The notes under the pieces were generated by a model. It did not search any database. It had not been told where the DNA came from and worked only from the letters and a program-made list of their open reading frames with translations. 64,000 nt of DNA, taken from positions 193,827-257,826 of the forward strand of contig CAVSQY010000001.1 of the NCBI GenBank assembly GCA_963730285.1, given 5' to 3'. Positions 42,052 through 51,400 of the stretch are shown here, in pieces. The DNA comes from JARDZU01 sp963730285. Lineage in GTDB: Bacteria; Actinomycetota; Acidimicrobiia; Spongiisociales; ZC4RG35. Position 1 is the stretch's first letter, and each line of letters begins with the position of its first letter. The position numbers were made by a program, and so were the translations under genes.

Positions 42052-42585
42052 ATGCGAATCAGACCCATCACGTCCGTCTTGACGGTGGCATTCCTCTTGA
42101 TCACGGCATGTGGGGGTGGCAATGAAACCGGGCCCACCACCACCACCGGAGCCGGCGATGCGACGACGACTTCACAGGTCATAGACGCGATCCATGGCGG
42201 AGCCACCGACCTGGGCATGGTGCTCGCCGACCCAGACGGATTCACTTTGTACGCCTTCACGAACGACACCTCGGGAGAGAGCACCTGCTACGACGCTTGC
42301 GCCGATCTGTGGCCTGCCATTTCGGCAGAAACGCCCGTCGGATCGGGGCTCGACTCGGGCATGTTCGGGTCGACCACCCGCACGGATGGGACGAGTCAGC
42401 TCACGGTGAATGGCCAGCCGGTCTACCGCTACACACCCGACGCCGCCCCAGGGGACACCAACGGCCAGGGATTCAACGGAGTGTGGTTCGTGGTGGGTGT
42501 GGGCGGATCGATGATTGGAGCACCAGAGGCCAGCGTGAACGATGTGACAGATGCGACTCCAACCACCTATGGGGTCGACTATTGA
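42052..42585 (+). CDS. Lipoprotein with Yx(F/W/Y)xxD repeats
   Basis: 177 residues from ATG 42052 (AAAGGAGAG upstream). Lipobox LITACGG (Cys 19), a Thr-rich linker, then two repeats of the COG4315 type: LYAFTNDTSGESTCYDACAD followed by LWPAI, and VYRYTPDAAPGDTNGQGF followed by NGVWFVV. Two Cys in the first repeat may pair. The family is of unknown function and often adjoins ECF sigma/anti-sigma genes. A candidate ECF promoter lies 28 bp upstream. Confidence 0.87.
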   Translation: MRIRPITSVLTVAFLLITACGGGNETGPTTTTGAGDATTTSQVIDAIHGGATDLGMVLADPDGFTLYAFTNDTSGESTCYDACADLWPAISAETPVGSGLDSGMFGSTTRTDGTSQLTVNGQPVYRYTPDAAPGDTNGQGFNGVWFVVGVGGSMIGAPEASVNDVTDATPTTYGVDY

Positions 42586-42626
42586 GCCCGGCGTGACTCT
42601 CCGCACTCGGTCCTAACATCGATCAG

Positions 42627-43109
42627 GTGGAGCCGACCAAGCTCGAGGCCAGAGGCTCACCGACCGGATGGCAGAGATTGCTGTTCAGAGCACCGATCTG
42701 GTTGTATCGCGCACATCTTGGGATGCTCCTCGGCAGGCGAATCTGCATGCTCGAGCATCGGGGGCGACATTCCGGGCTTCGGCGGCGAACCGTGCTCGAG
42801 GTGGTCGCACGGGGCGATGAGATCATCTATGTGGCTGCAGCCTGGGGCAGGAGGGCCGAGTGGCTGAAGAACATCAAAGCCGACCCCCACGTGATCGTGC
42901 ACAGTGGGGGAGACAGATACGAGAGCGATGCGGCCGTCATCGCCCCCGAGGAGGCACAGGTAGTGCTCCAGGACTACGCCCGGCGTCACCCAAGGGCGCT
43001 GCGGGGCCTGGCAAGATTCATGCTGGGGAAAGCCGGACCGACACTCGATGAGACTGTGGACAGTATCGCCACCACCGTACCGATGGTGGCCCTTCCCAGG
43101 TCTCGTTAG
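42627..43109 (+). CDS. Deazaflavin (F420)-dependent nitroreductase-family protein
   Basis: 160 residues, GTG start. The DDN-like split-barrel fold shows GRHSGLRRRTVLEVVARGDE, YVAAAWGRRAEWLKNIKADPHVIVH and the C-terminal YARRHPRALRGLARFML. Relatives bind coenzyme F420 and reduce quinones or nitroaromatics. F420 dependence is inferred from the family. Stands 41 bp after the lipoprotein gene. Confidence 0.85.
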   Translation: MEPTKLEARGSPTGWQRLLFRAPIWLYRAHLGMLLGRRICMLEHRGRHSGLRRRTVLEVVARGDEIIYVAAAWGRRAEWLKNIKADPHVIVHSGGDRYESDAAVIAPEEAQVVLQDYARRHPRALRGLARFMLGKAGPTLDETVDSIATTVPMVALPRSR

Positions 43110-43146
43110 CCGTCCTCCGATCCAGTCCGGTTAGCCTGCCACGTCG

Positions 43147-44274
43147 ATGCGGATTTCTATCACCAGTGAGGCGCCGGGCGAGCGACGAGTAGCCATCACC
43201 CCCCAGGCAGGCCACAAGTTGGTGGAGAAGGGCCACCAGGTGATGGTGGAAACAGGAGCGGGATCGCGGGCAGGCTTCACCGACCAGGAGTACCGGGATG
43301 CCGGAGCCGACGTCGTCTCAGGTTCCACTTCCGACGCCGACGTGATCATGGTGGTTGGGCCACCCGACGTAGCAGCCGTGCGCACATTCCCGACCGATTC
43401 GATCCTGATCGGGCTCATCGACCCGTTCGACTCGCCGGACCTGATCAAGGCTCTAAATGAGCGGCGCATCTCCTCGTTCGCGATGGAGGCGATACCGAGA
43501 TCGACCTTGGCTCAGAGCATGGATGCCCTCTCTTCACAGGCCACGGCGGCCGGATATGAGGCCGTGCTGGTGGCCGCCACCGCCACAGCACGGTTCTTCC
43601 CGATGCTTACGACCGCGGCGGGCACAATCCCGCCTGTCAAGCTCCTGGTGCTGGGAGCCGGAGTCGCAGGTCTCCAGGCGATCGCCACCTCCCGTCGACT
43701 CGGAGCAGTCGTCTCGGCCTATGACATCCGCCCCGAGGTTCAGGAGCAGATCGAGAGTCTCGGCGCCCGATTCGTCGCGGCTCCCGTCGATGAGTCGGCC
43801 GCGGCCGCAAGCGGATATGCCAAGGAAGTGGCCGATGAGACTCAGCGCCGCCAGATGCGGGCCCTCGCCCAACATGTGGCCGACTCTGACGTGGTGATCA
43901 CCACGGCACAGATACCCGGTCACCCGGCGCCTCTCCTCGTGTCCCGTGAGATGGTGGAGGGGATGAAACCGGGATCGGTCGTTGTCGACGTGGCCGCCCC
44001 AACCGGAGGCAACTGCGAGCTGACGATCCCCGGAGAGACGGTGGTCCATCAGGGGGTCACCATCATCGGACCGGTGGACCTGGCCGGCCGGGTGGCCGTG
44101 GACGCGAGTCAGATGTACTCGAGAAATCTGACTGCGCTGCTCGAGCGCCTGACCGATGAAGAGGGCAGGCCGGCCATCGACCTCGAAGATGAGATCATTT
44201 CAGGGGCTTGCATCACCCACGATGGTCGGGTCGTCCATCCGGTGATCAGACGGTCGCTCGGATTGGAGACATAG
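43147..44274 (+). CDS. pntAA: NAD(P) transhydrogenase alpha subunit, NAD-binding part
   Basis: 375 residues. AlaDH/PNT N-terminal domain (ISITSEAPGERRVAITPQAG, VMVETGAGSRAGFTDQEYRDAG) and NAD-binding domain (LLVLGAGVAGLQAIATSRRLGAVV, YDIRPEVQEQIESLGARFV). It ends where the membrane part starts in fused PntA, so the organism uses the split three-gene form. Proton-driven hydride transfer from NADH to NADP at the membrane. Confidence 0.94.
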   Translation: MRISITSEAPGERRVAITPQAGHKLVEKGHQVMVETGAGSRAGFTDQEYRDAGADVVSGSTSDADVIMVVGPPDVAAVRTFPTDSILIGLIDPFDSPDLIKALNERRISSFAMEAIPRSTLAQSMDALSSQATAAGYEAVLVAATATARFFPMLTTAAGTIPPVKLLVLGAGVAGLQAIATSRRLGAVVSAYDIRPEVQEQIESLGARFVAAPVDESAAAASGYAKEVADETQRRQMRALAQHVADSDVVITTAQIPGHPAPLLVSREMVEGMKPGSVVVDVAAPTGGNCELTIPGETVVHQGVTIIGPVDLAGRVAVDASQMYSRNLTALLERLTDEEGRPAIDLEDEIISGACITHDGRVVHPVIRRSLGLET

Positions 44275-44276
44275 GC

Positions 44277-44579
44277 GTGAGCACACTGGTAGTCGGCATA
44301 ACGGTCTTCGTCCTGGCGTCGTTCGTCGGGTTCGAGGTCATCGCCAAGGTTCCACCGACGCTCCACACCCCCCTGATGTCGGGGGCTAATGCGATCTCGG
44401 GTATCACCATCATCGGAGCCATCACCGCCGCCGGGTTGGGCGTGGCCCCACTGGCTCAGGTCCTTGGATTCCTTGCGGTGGTGACCGCGACCATCAACGT
44501 GGTGGGTGGGTTCCTGGTGACCGATCGGATGCTTGGCATGTTCCGCCGGCCAACCGAGAAGAAGCGAGCCGACCAGTGA
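44277..44579 (+). CDS. pntAB: NAD(P) transhydrogenase alpha subunit, membrane part
   Basis: 100 residues from GTG 44277, 2 bp after pntAA. Three to four hydrophobic segments (TLVVGITVFVLASFVGFEV, SGANAISGITIIGAITAAG, GFLAVVTATINVVGGFLVTDRMLGMF), typical of PntA-2. The last bases overlap the next GTG as GTGA. Small subunit of the proton channel. Confidence 0.93.
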   Translation: MSTLVVGITVFVLASFVGFEVIAKVPPTLHTPLMSGANAISGITIIGAITAAGLGVAPLAQVLGFLAVVTATINVVGGFLVTDRMLGMFRRPTEKKRADQ

Positions 44580-45943
44580 TAGAGATCCTCTATCTGCTCT
44601 GTGCGGTCGCGTTCATCGTTGGCCTGCGCCGGTTGAACGGGCCCCGAACTGCCCGCTCAGGGAATCTCTTGGCAGCCATCGGGATGCTTGGTGCAGTGGT
44701 GATAACCCTGATCCGCGAGGACATCCTCAATTGGGGCCTGGTGCTGGCGGGATTGGCCGTGGGCACCGCAGTGGGAGCCTGGGCGGCCGTTCGAGTGCAG
44801 ATGACCGCAATGCCACAAATGGTTGCGGCCTTCAACGGCTTCGGCGGGATCGCCTCCGCTTTTGTGGCGGCAGAGACGGTTGTAACCGGAGGTCTCCACG
44901 GTCTGCGGCCCGAGATCTCGATCACGATCCTGATCTCGACAGTGATTGGCGCCGTCACCTTCACCGGGAGCTTCATCGCGTTCGGAAAGCTGCAGGGAAT
45001 CGTGACCGGCCGACCCATCACATTCCCCGGCCAGCAACTGATCAACGGGGGCCTGACTTTGCTGGCAGCAGGATTCGGCATATGGATGATCGTGGCCGAG
45101 AACCCCACGGGCTATTGGGTGCTCGGAGCCATCGCCCTGGTCATCGGGGTCCTGGCTGTCATCCCAATCGGTGGCGCCGACATGCCCGTCGTGATCTCGC
45201 TGCTCAACTCGTTCTCCGGGCTGGCGGCGTCCGCAGCCGGCTTTGTCATCTCCAACAACGCCCTGATCATCGGTGGCGCCCTGGTGGGAGCGGCCGGGCT
45301 GATCCTCACCGTCCAGATGACCGAAGCGATGAACAGGTCGCTTGCCAATGTCCTCTTTGCCGGTTTCGGGACCGGGGACGGCTCAGGGCCGACCGGAGTG
45401 ATGAGCGATCGACCGGTGAAGCGCGCCACGGCCGACGATGCCGCCATCGCCCTCGCCTACGCCGACACCGTGATGATCGTCCCCGGATACGGGTTGGCGG
45501 TGGCTCAGGCCCAGCACGCGGTGCGCAAACTGGCCAACGCCCTCGAAGATCGTGGCATCAAGGTGGAATATGCCATCCACCCGGTGGCCGGGCGGATGCC
45601 GGGGCACATGAACGTGCTCTTGGCCGAGGCCGACGTTCCCTACGACCAGTTGCTCGATCTCGAGACGGCCGACCCCCAACTCCCGCAAACCGACGTCGTC
45701 CTCGTCCTCGGAGCAAACGACGTGGTCAACCCGTCTGCGAGGGACGACCCGACTTCGCCCATCTACGGCATGCCGATCCTCAATGTCGATCGCGCTACGA
45801 CGGTGGTGGTGGTCAAACGGAGCCTGTCGCCCGGGTTTGCCGGCATCGACAACCCGCTGTTCTACGAGGACAACACCTTGATGTACTTCGCCGATGCCAA
45901 GGATGCCCTGGAGGAGACTCTGGCGGCCCTTCGCAACGTCTGA
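44576..45943 (+). CDS. pntB: NAD(P) transhydrogenase beta subunit
   Basis: 455 residues. The N-terminal half has about nine membrane segments (RLNGPRTARSGNLLAAIGM, FNGFGGIASAFVAAE). The C-terminal NADP domain has TVMIVPGYGLAVAQAQHAV, YAIHPVAGRMPGHMNVLLAEA, VLVLGANDVVNPSAR, and the LNVDRATTVVVVKRSLSPG and FAGIDNPLFYEDNTLMYFADA blocks. All PntB signatures are present. Completes the transhydrogenase that supplies NADPH. Confidence 0.95.
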   Translation: MIEILYLLCAVAFIVGLRRLNGPRTARSGNLLAAIGMLGAVVITLIREDILNWGLVLAGLAVGTAVGAWAAVRVQMTAMPQMVAAFNGFGGIASAFVAAETVVTGGLHGLRPEISITILISTVIGAVTFTGSFIAFGKLQGIVTGRPITFPGQQLINGGLTLLAAGFGIWMIVAENPTGYWVLGAIALVIGVLAVIPIGGADMPVVISLLNSFSGLAASAAGFVISNNALIIGGALVGAAGLILTVQMTEAMNRSLANVLFAGFGTGDGSGPTGVMSDRPVKRATADDAAIALAYADTVMIVPGYGLAVAQAQHAVRKLANALEDRGIKVEYAIHPVAGRMPGHMNVLLAEADVPYDQLLDLETADPQLPQTDVVLVLGANDVVNPSARDDPTSPIYGMPILNVDRATTVVVVKRSLSPGFAGIDNPLFYEDNTLMYFADAKDALEETLAALRNV

Positions 45944-45982
45944 GGCCAGGGTGTTTCCGGATCCGGCTGGACGGGCAACAAT

Positions 45983-46924
45983 GTGTTGAGTGATCCCGAG
46001 AGCTCGGAAACCCAGTTGACTGCGTCGCCATCAAGCGGAGACGACCGACGAACTGCCTCCCGACATCGGTCGCGTCTTGCGGTGATGTTCGGAGTGGTGA
46101 CGGTGTTCATGCTGGCCGAGGCGACAGCCGGGCTCCTCACCAATTCCCTTGCGCTCCTGTCCGACGCAGGGCACATGGCAACCGATGCCCTCGGGCTCGG
46201 GATGGCCCTGGCCGCCATCATCGCCGCCGATCGCGCCCGCGCCGGCGATCACAGGACCTTCGGCCTCTATCGAGTCGAGATACTCGCCGCCCTGGCCAAC
46301 TCCGTGCTCTTGCTCGGCGTGGCTGGGTATGTGCTGTACGAGGCCGCATCCCGGTTCCAGAGCCCTCCCGAGGTGTTGACCGGCCCCATGCTGGTGGTGG
46401 CAGTCGTCGGCCTCGGGATCAACATCCTCGGGCTCGGGATGCTCCGGGCGGGAGCCGGTGGATCCATCAATCTCGAGGGGGCATTTCTCGAGGTCCTAGC
46501 CGACCTCTGGGGCTCGGTCGGGGTAATCGCGGCGGCACTCATCATGATCTGGACCGAATGGCCATACGCCGATCCGCTTTTTGCGGCAGCTATCGGCCTG
46601 TTCATCCTTCCCAGGGCATTCCGTTTGGGAAGCAGGAGCTTGCGCATTCTGGTGCAGGCCGCTCCGGCGCGACTCGACCTCAACGCCATCAAGGGTGACC
46701 TGGCCGCCATAGACGGAGTCGCCGATGTCCACGATCTTCACGTTTGGACGCTGACGTCCGAGATGGATGTCGCCTCGGTCCATCTCATGATCCCCGAAGC
46801 ATCGGATCCCCATCGGGTCCTCGATGAGGCCACCCGTCTGCTCCGCGATCAGCACGGCATCGCCCACGCCACCCTCCAGGTCGAGCCCGAGACACACGCC
46901 GAGTGCCAGGAGATCACCTGGTGA
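45983..46924 (+). CDS. Cation diffusion facilitator (CzcD/ZitB-like)
   Basis: 313 residues, GTG start at 45983. Six membrane segments; metal site residues in SLALLSDAGHMATDALGLG (HxxxD) and GAFLEVLADLWGSVGVIAA (Glu and Asp as in CzcD). The cytoplasmic C-terminal ferredoxin-like domain carries DVHDLHVWTLTSEMDVASVHL. It exports Zn/Co/Cd-type cations in exchange for protons. No regulator gene adjacent. Confidence 0.9.
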   Translation: MLSDPESSETQLTASPSSGDDRRTASRHRSRLAVMFGVVTVFMLAEATAGLLTNSLALLSDAGHMATDALGLGMALAAIIAADRARAGDHRTFGLYRVEILAALANSVLLLGVAGYVLYEAASRFQSPPEVLTGPMLVVAVVGLGINILGLGMLRAGAGGSINLEGAFLEVLADLWGSVGVIAAALIMIWTEWPYADPLFAAAIGLFILPRAFRLGSRSLRILVQAAPARLDLNAIKGDLAAIDGVADVHDLHVWTLTSEMDVASVHLMIPEASDPHRVLDEATRLLRDQHGIAHATLQVEPETHAECQEITW

Positions 46925-46954
46925 CGGCTATTAGGTCCATTTGGCTGGAGATAT

Positions 46955-46968
46955 GGGGAGAATGGCCC
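46955..46968 (+). promoter_or_regulatory. DosR-like box upstream of the OsmC gene
   Basis: GGG-N8-CCC (GGGGAGAATGGCCC), 36 bp before the OsmC start. Its right half TGGCCCT resembles known DosR half sites. A single weak motif; see the two matching sites upstream of the PFOR and CBS-BON genes. Confidence 0.35.
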
Positions 46969-47004
46969 TCTGATCACTCATCCTGAACGGCGAAGATCGA
47001 TGCC

Positions 47005-47451
47005 ATGACACAGAATCACGAGTACATGGTCAGGGTTGGCTCCACCGGTCTGAAAACAGGTGAGCTCACGTCGGCGGAAGACGGGCTGCCGGATATCGGC
47101 GTGGCATCGCCGCCCCAGTTCGGTGGGCCAGGGGAGACGTGGAGCCCCGAGCATCTCTTCGTCGCCGCCCTTGCATCGTGTCTGATGACCACTTTTCGCT
47201 CCATCGCCGAGGCATCGGGTCTCGAAGTCGAGGGATACGTGGATCGCGCCGTCGGCCACCTCACCCAGGATGAGAACCGCCTCTATCGAGTCGACACGGT
47301 GACACTGAGCCCCGAGATAGTGATCTCGGACACATCGAAGCTCGAGAAGGCCTATCGAATCTTGGACAAGGCCGAGAAGGCGTGCCTGGTCAGCCGATCG
47401 GTCAACACCGAGGTGACGGTCAACGGGTCGATAGAAGCGTCCCCGGTATGA
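47005..47451 (+). CDS. OsmC-family peroxiredoxin-like protein
   Basis: 148 residues. The two redox Cys are present: LFVAALASCLMTTFRSIAEASG and KAEKACLVSRSVNTEV. The GGPGETWSPEHL loop is typical of OsmC/Ohr-like proteins. It reduces organic hydroperoxides or binds sulfur compounds. Single gene, convergent with the DHOD-like/PFOR operon. Confidence 0.87.
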   Translation: MTQNHEYMVRVGSTGLKTGELTSAEDGLPDIGVASPPQFGGPGETWSPEHLFVAALASCLMTTFRSIAEASGLEVEGYVDRAVGHLTQDENRLYRVDTVTLSPEIVISDTSKLEKAYRILDKAEKACLVSRSVNTEVTVNGSIEASPV

Positions 47452-47460
47452 CCCTTCCGG

Positions 47461-48468
47461 TCACCAAGACGGCGCATACGAAGTGAGCGTCTTCATGTAG
47501 TTGGCCCGCTCGAAAGCGCTCGGGTCGCTCACCGCCTCCTGACTCAGGCTCCCTCTCGCCTGGGCTACGGAGAGGTAACCGTTCTCGTCCAACCACGCGT
47601 GCAGCCCATCCCGGACCAACGTCAGCTGCTCCGGTCCATGCCGCAACAAGGCCGAGGCCATCATGATCACCGTAGAGCCGGCAAGGAGTGCCTTGATCGC
47701 GTCGTCGGGCTGATGGACGCCCGTGGTCGCTGCGAGATCGGCGCTGATCCGGCCGTGAAGGATGGCAATCCAGCGAAGGACCATCCGAAGCTCATACGAG
47801 CTCGAGAGCGCCAGGTTGGGCACCACACTCATGGTCCCCAGATCGATGTCTGGCTGATAGAACCGGTTGAACAGCACGAGAGCGTCGGCACCGGCCTCTC
47901 CGAGCCTCCGCGCCATCGATCCCATGGCCGAGAAATATGGCCCTACCTTGACGGCCAAGGGCAGATCGATGGCCGCGCGAACCGTCTCCACCAGGTGCAG
48001 ATAGCCCAACTCGACTTGTGACGAGGTCTCGTCGATCCCGGCGGCCACCCGGTAGATGTTGAGCTCCAATGCATCGATGCCATGGTCGGCCAACACCCGG
48101 GCATAGAGCGTCCACCCGCCCGCCGACACACCATTGAGGCTGGCGATGACCGGGACACCGGCCTCGGCGCGAGCCCGTTTCACCAGGTCGAGATAGAGAT
48201 CGGGGCCGGTGTTGTAATCGTCCAGCTGTGGCAGATAGCCGCTTGGGGCCTCTCCAAAGCCACCGGCGCCGAGTTCGAGCCCATAGTGCACGGCCATGGC
48301 GTCGTGCTCAATCTGCTCCTCGAAGAGGCTGGGGAGGACTATGGCCGGTGCACCTGCTTCGACCAGGGCCAAGATGTGATCGATGTCGCCGGTGAGTGGC
48401 GAGGCCGATGGCATCACGGGATGCGCCAGCTCCAAACCCAGGTAGGTGGTCGACAGATCGACGCTCAT
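47461..48468 (-). CDS. Dihydroorotate dehydrogenase-like flavoprotein
   Basis: 335 residues. TIM-barrel FMN protein: TYLGLELAHPVMPSASPLTGDI, VIASLNGVSAGGWTLYARVL, LELNIYR (in place of the canonical active-site loop), AVKVGPYFSAMGSMARRLGEAGADALVLFNRF, and a C-terminal FMN phosphate loop (AATTGVHQPDDAIKALLAGS). It is regularly found next to PFOR and is not a true pyrimidine enzyme. The ATGA overlap with the PFOR gene supports a joint redox function. Confidence 0.88.
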   Translation of the reverse strand: MSVDLSTTYLGLELAHPVMPSASPLTGDIDHILALVEAGAPAIVLPSLFEEQIEHDAMAVHYGLELGAGGFGEAPSGYLPQLDDYNTGPDLYLDLVKRARAEAGVPVIASLNGVSAGGWTLYARVLADHGIDALELNIYRVAAGIDETSSQVELGYLHLVETVRAAIDLPLAVKVGPYFSAMGSMARRLGEAGADALVLFNRFYQPDIDLGTMSVVPNLALSSSYELRMVLRWIAILHGRISADLAATTGVHQPDDAIKALLAGSTVIMMASALLRHGPEQLTLVRDGLHAWLDENGYLSVAQARGSLSQEAVSDPSAFERANYMKTLTSYAPSW

Positions 48469-51400
48469 TCCTCAACCTCCGCATATTCGGCCGTCCGATG
48501 GATGGTCACCATTTGCTCGTAGAAGTGCCAACGGTCGTCGATGTCCCTCTGTGCCAGAGTCATCAGCTCCTCGGCCCGGTCGGGATTGGCCCGCCCCAGC
48601 ATGGCGAACCGGGCTTCCTTCTGGGCAAATTCCTTGAAGGGGATTGTGGGCTTTCGGCTGTCAAGGCGAAGACCCGGGTGGCCGGAGATCTCTCGCCCAG
48701 GGTCATATCGATACAACGGCCAATAGCCCGACTCGGTTGCCTCTCGCTGATGATCCATCTCGTAGGTCATGTCCATCCCATGTGCGATGCACGGGCTGTA
48801 TGCGATGAGCAGTGAGACCCCGGGGTGCTGCTCGGCCTCCATGAAAGCGCGAACGGTCTGGGTCGGATTGGCTCCCATCGCCACCTGCCCGACATAGACG
48901 TTCCCATAGGACATGGCGATCTGTCCCAGGTCCTTCTTGGCCGTCGCCTTGCCACCGGCCGCGAACTTGGCGATGGCGCCCCTCGGTGTCGCCTTGGACG
49001 CTTGACCGCCGGTATTCGAGTAGACCTCGGTGTCGAGGACGAGGATGTTGATGTTCCTCCCTGACGCGAACACATGGTCCAAACCGCCGAACCCGATGTC
49101 GTAGGCCCAACCGTCGCCTCCAACGATCCAGACGCTGGTGTCTATGAGAGCGTCTGCGACTCCCTCGAGACGACGCGGGAGTGGCCCCTCGAGATCGGCA
49201 ATCAGCTTCTTCAACTCGGCCACTTGCTCACGCTGAAGCTCGAGCAACGCCTCAGGGTCGGTGCGATCGGGAAGCTCCACAGTGTCCAGGATCCTTGAAG
49301 CGAGGCCACCCAGCTCGGGTGCCAGGGCGGTCACCAGAAGCACGGCATCATCCTTCTGTGCCTCCAGGGCGAGCCGCATCCCCAAACCGAACTCGGCGTT
49401 GTCCTCGAAGAGGCTGTTCGACCATGCCGGTCCTCGGCCTTTGGAATTCGTGGTCCACGGCGTGGTGGGCAGATTTCCTCCATAGATGGACGAGCAGCCG
49501 GTGGCGTTGGCCACCACGACCCTGTCACCGAAGAGCTGCGTCATCAGCTTGATATATGGCGTCTCGCCACAGCCGGCGCAGGCTCCGGAGAATTCGAAGA
49601 GAGGCTCGAGGAACTGGGAGCCCTTGACCGTGGCCACCTTCACATCGGAGCGATCGACCTCGGGAATCTCGAGAAAGTAGCTGAAGTTGCGACGCTCCCG
49701 CTCGAGGTGCTCATCCTTGGGCTCCATGTTGATCGCCTTGTGCTTGGTGACCTCCTTGGACTTGGCCGGGCAGATCTCCACACAAACACCACAACCCGTG
49801 CAATCGTCAGGGGCGACCTGGATGACAATCCGCTTCCCTTCGAAGTCTTTGTTGGTCGACTCCTTCCAGGCGAAGCCGTCCGGGATGTCCAAGGAGGGAT
49901 CGAAGGCTTTGAGTCTGATGGCAGCGTGAGGACAAGCCAGGGCACACCTTCCACAATCGATGCAAATTGACGAGTCCCATATCGGTATCTCGAAAGCAAT
50001 CGAGCGCTTTTCCCATCGGGCGGTTCCTGTTGGGAAGGTGCCGTCCACCGGCAGGGCGGACACGGGCAGCAGGTCGCCATGGCCTTCCATCATCATCGCC
50101 GTCACCCTCTTGACGAAGTCTGGGGCGATCTCCGGGATCGAGGGGGACAAGTCGTGTTGTTCGGCCGGCTCGCCGACCTGGACTCTGTACAAGCCTCCGA
50201 GGGCGCGATCCACTGCCTGGTCATTGCGACGCACAACGGCCTCACCACGCTTGCCGTAGGTCTTCTCGATCTGGTGCTTGATCTCGGCAACCGCCCGTTC
50301 AGTCGGGAGGAAATCGGTCAACTCGAAGAAACAAGTCTGAAGGACGGTGTTTATTCGCAACCCGAGACCGGCCTCCCTGGCGATGGTCATCGCGTCAACG
50401 GCCCACAACTCGAGTCCCTTGTCGATGATCGTCCTCTGCGCCTTCGGCGGGATCTTCGACCAGGTGCCCTCCGGCCCATACGGGCTGTTGATCAGCACTT
50501 TGGCTCCGGCTGCCGCCCGATCGAGCGCATCGGTGCTCTCGAGGAAATCGAACTGGTGGACTGCAACAAACCCGGCCTTGTCGATCAAGTAGGTGGAGTC
50601 GATGGGCTCTGAGGAAACACGAAGGTGTGACACGGTGCGCGAACCGGACTTCTTCGAGTCGTAGACGAAGTAGCCCTGTGCGTGGAGAGATGTCGACTCG
50701 CCGATGATCTTCACCGAGTTCTTGTTTGCCCCCACGGTCCCGTCCGACCCGAGGCCGTAGAACACCGCCCGCGTTACCTCTTGCGGCTCCCGATACCAGT
50801 CGGTGTCGTACTCGATCGAGAGCCGGGTCACGTCGTCGCGGATACCGACCGTGAAGTGGCGCTTGGGAGTATCACCACCCAACTCGGAGAACACTCCAGC
50901 CACCATCGCCGGTGTGAACTCCTTGGAGGAGAGCCCGTACCTGCCGCCCACGACGTCAACATCCCGACCTTGCTCGGCCAGCGCGGCAACGACATCCAGG
51001 TAGAGCGGGTCACCCACGGCACCGGGCTCCTTGGTGCGATCCATCACGGCCACACGCGCTGTGCTCTCGGGGAGGGATGCCGCAAAGGAGGAGGCGTCGA
51101 ATGGCCGGTACAACTTGACCGCGATCAGGCCGACTCTCTCCCCATCGGCGACCAGCCGATCGATGGCCTCGGAAGCCGCGCCGACTCCCGAGCCCATCAG
51201 AACAATCACCCGGTCGGGATCCGGTGAGCCGCGGTATTCGAACAATCGATGGTGACGTCCGGTCAGGTCGCCGAGACGATCCATGACCTGGCTGACGATT
51301 GCCGGAAGTGCCTCGTAGTAGGTGTTGGCGGCCTCCCGCGCCTGGAAGAAGACGTCCGGGTTCTGGGCCGTGCCCCGGAGGACCGGTTGGTTTGGGTTGA

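Noticed and set aside
45983..46924. Glu in place of His in the TM5 HxxxD motif of the CDF transporter as an oddity
   Set aside because: CzcD-type relatives also have GAYLEV-like sequence there, so it is family-normal.
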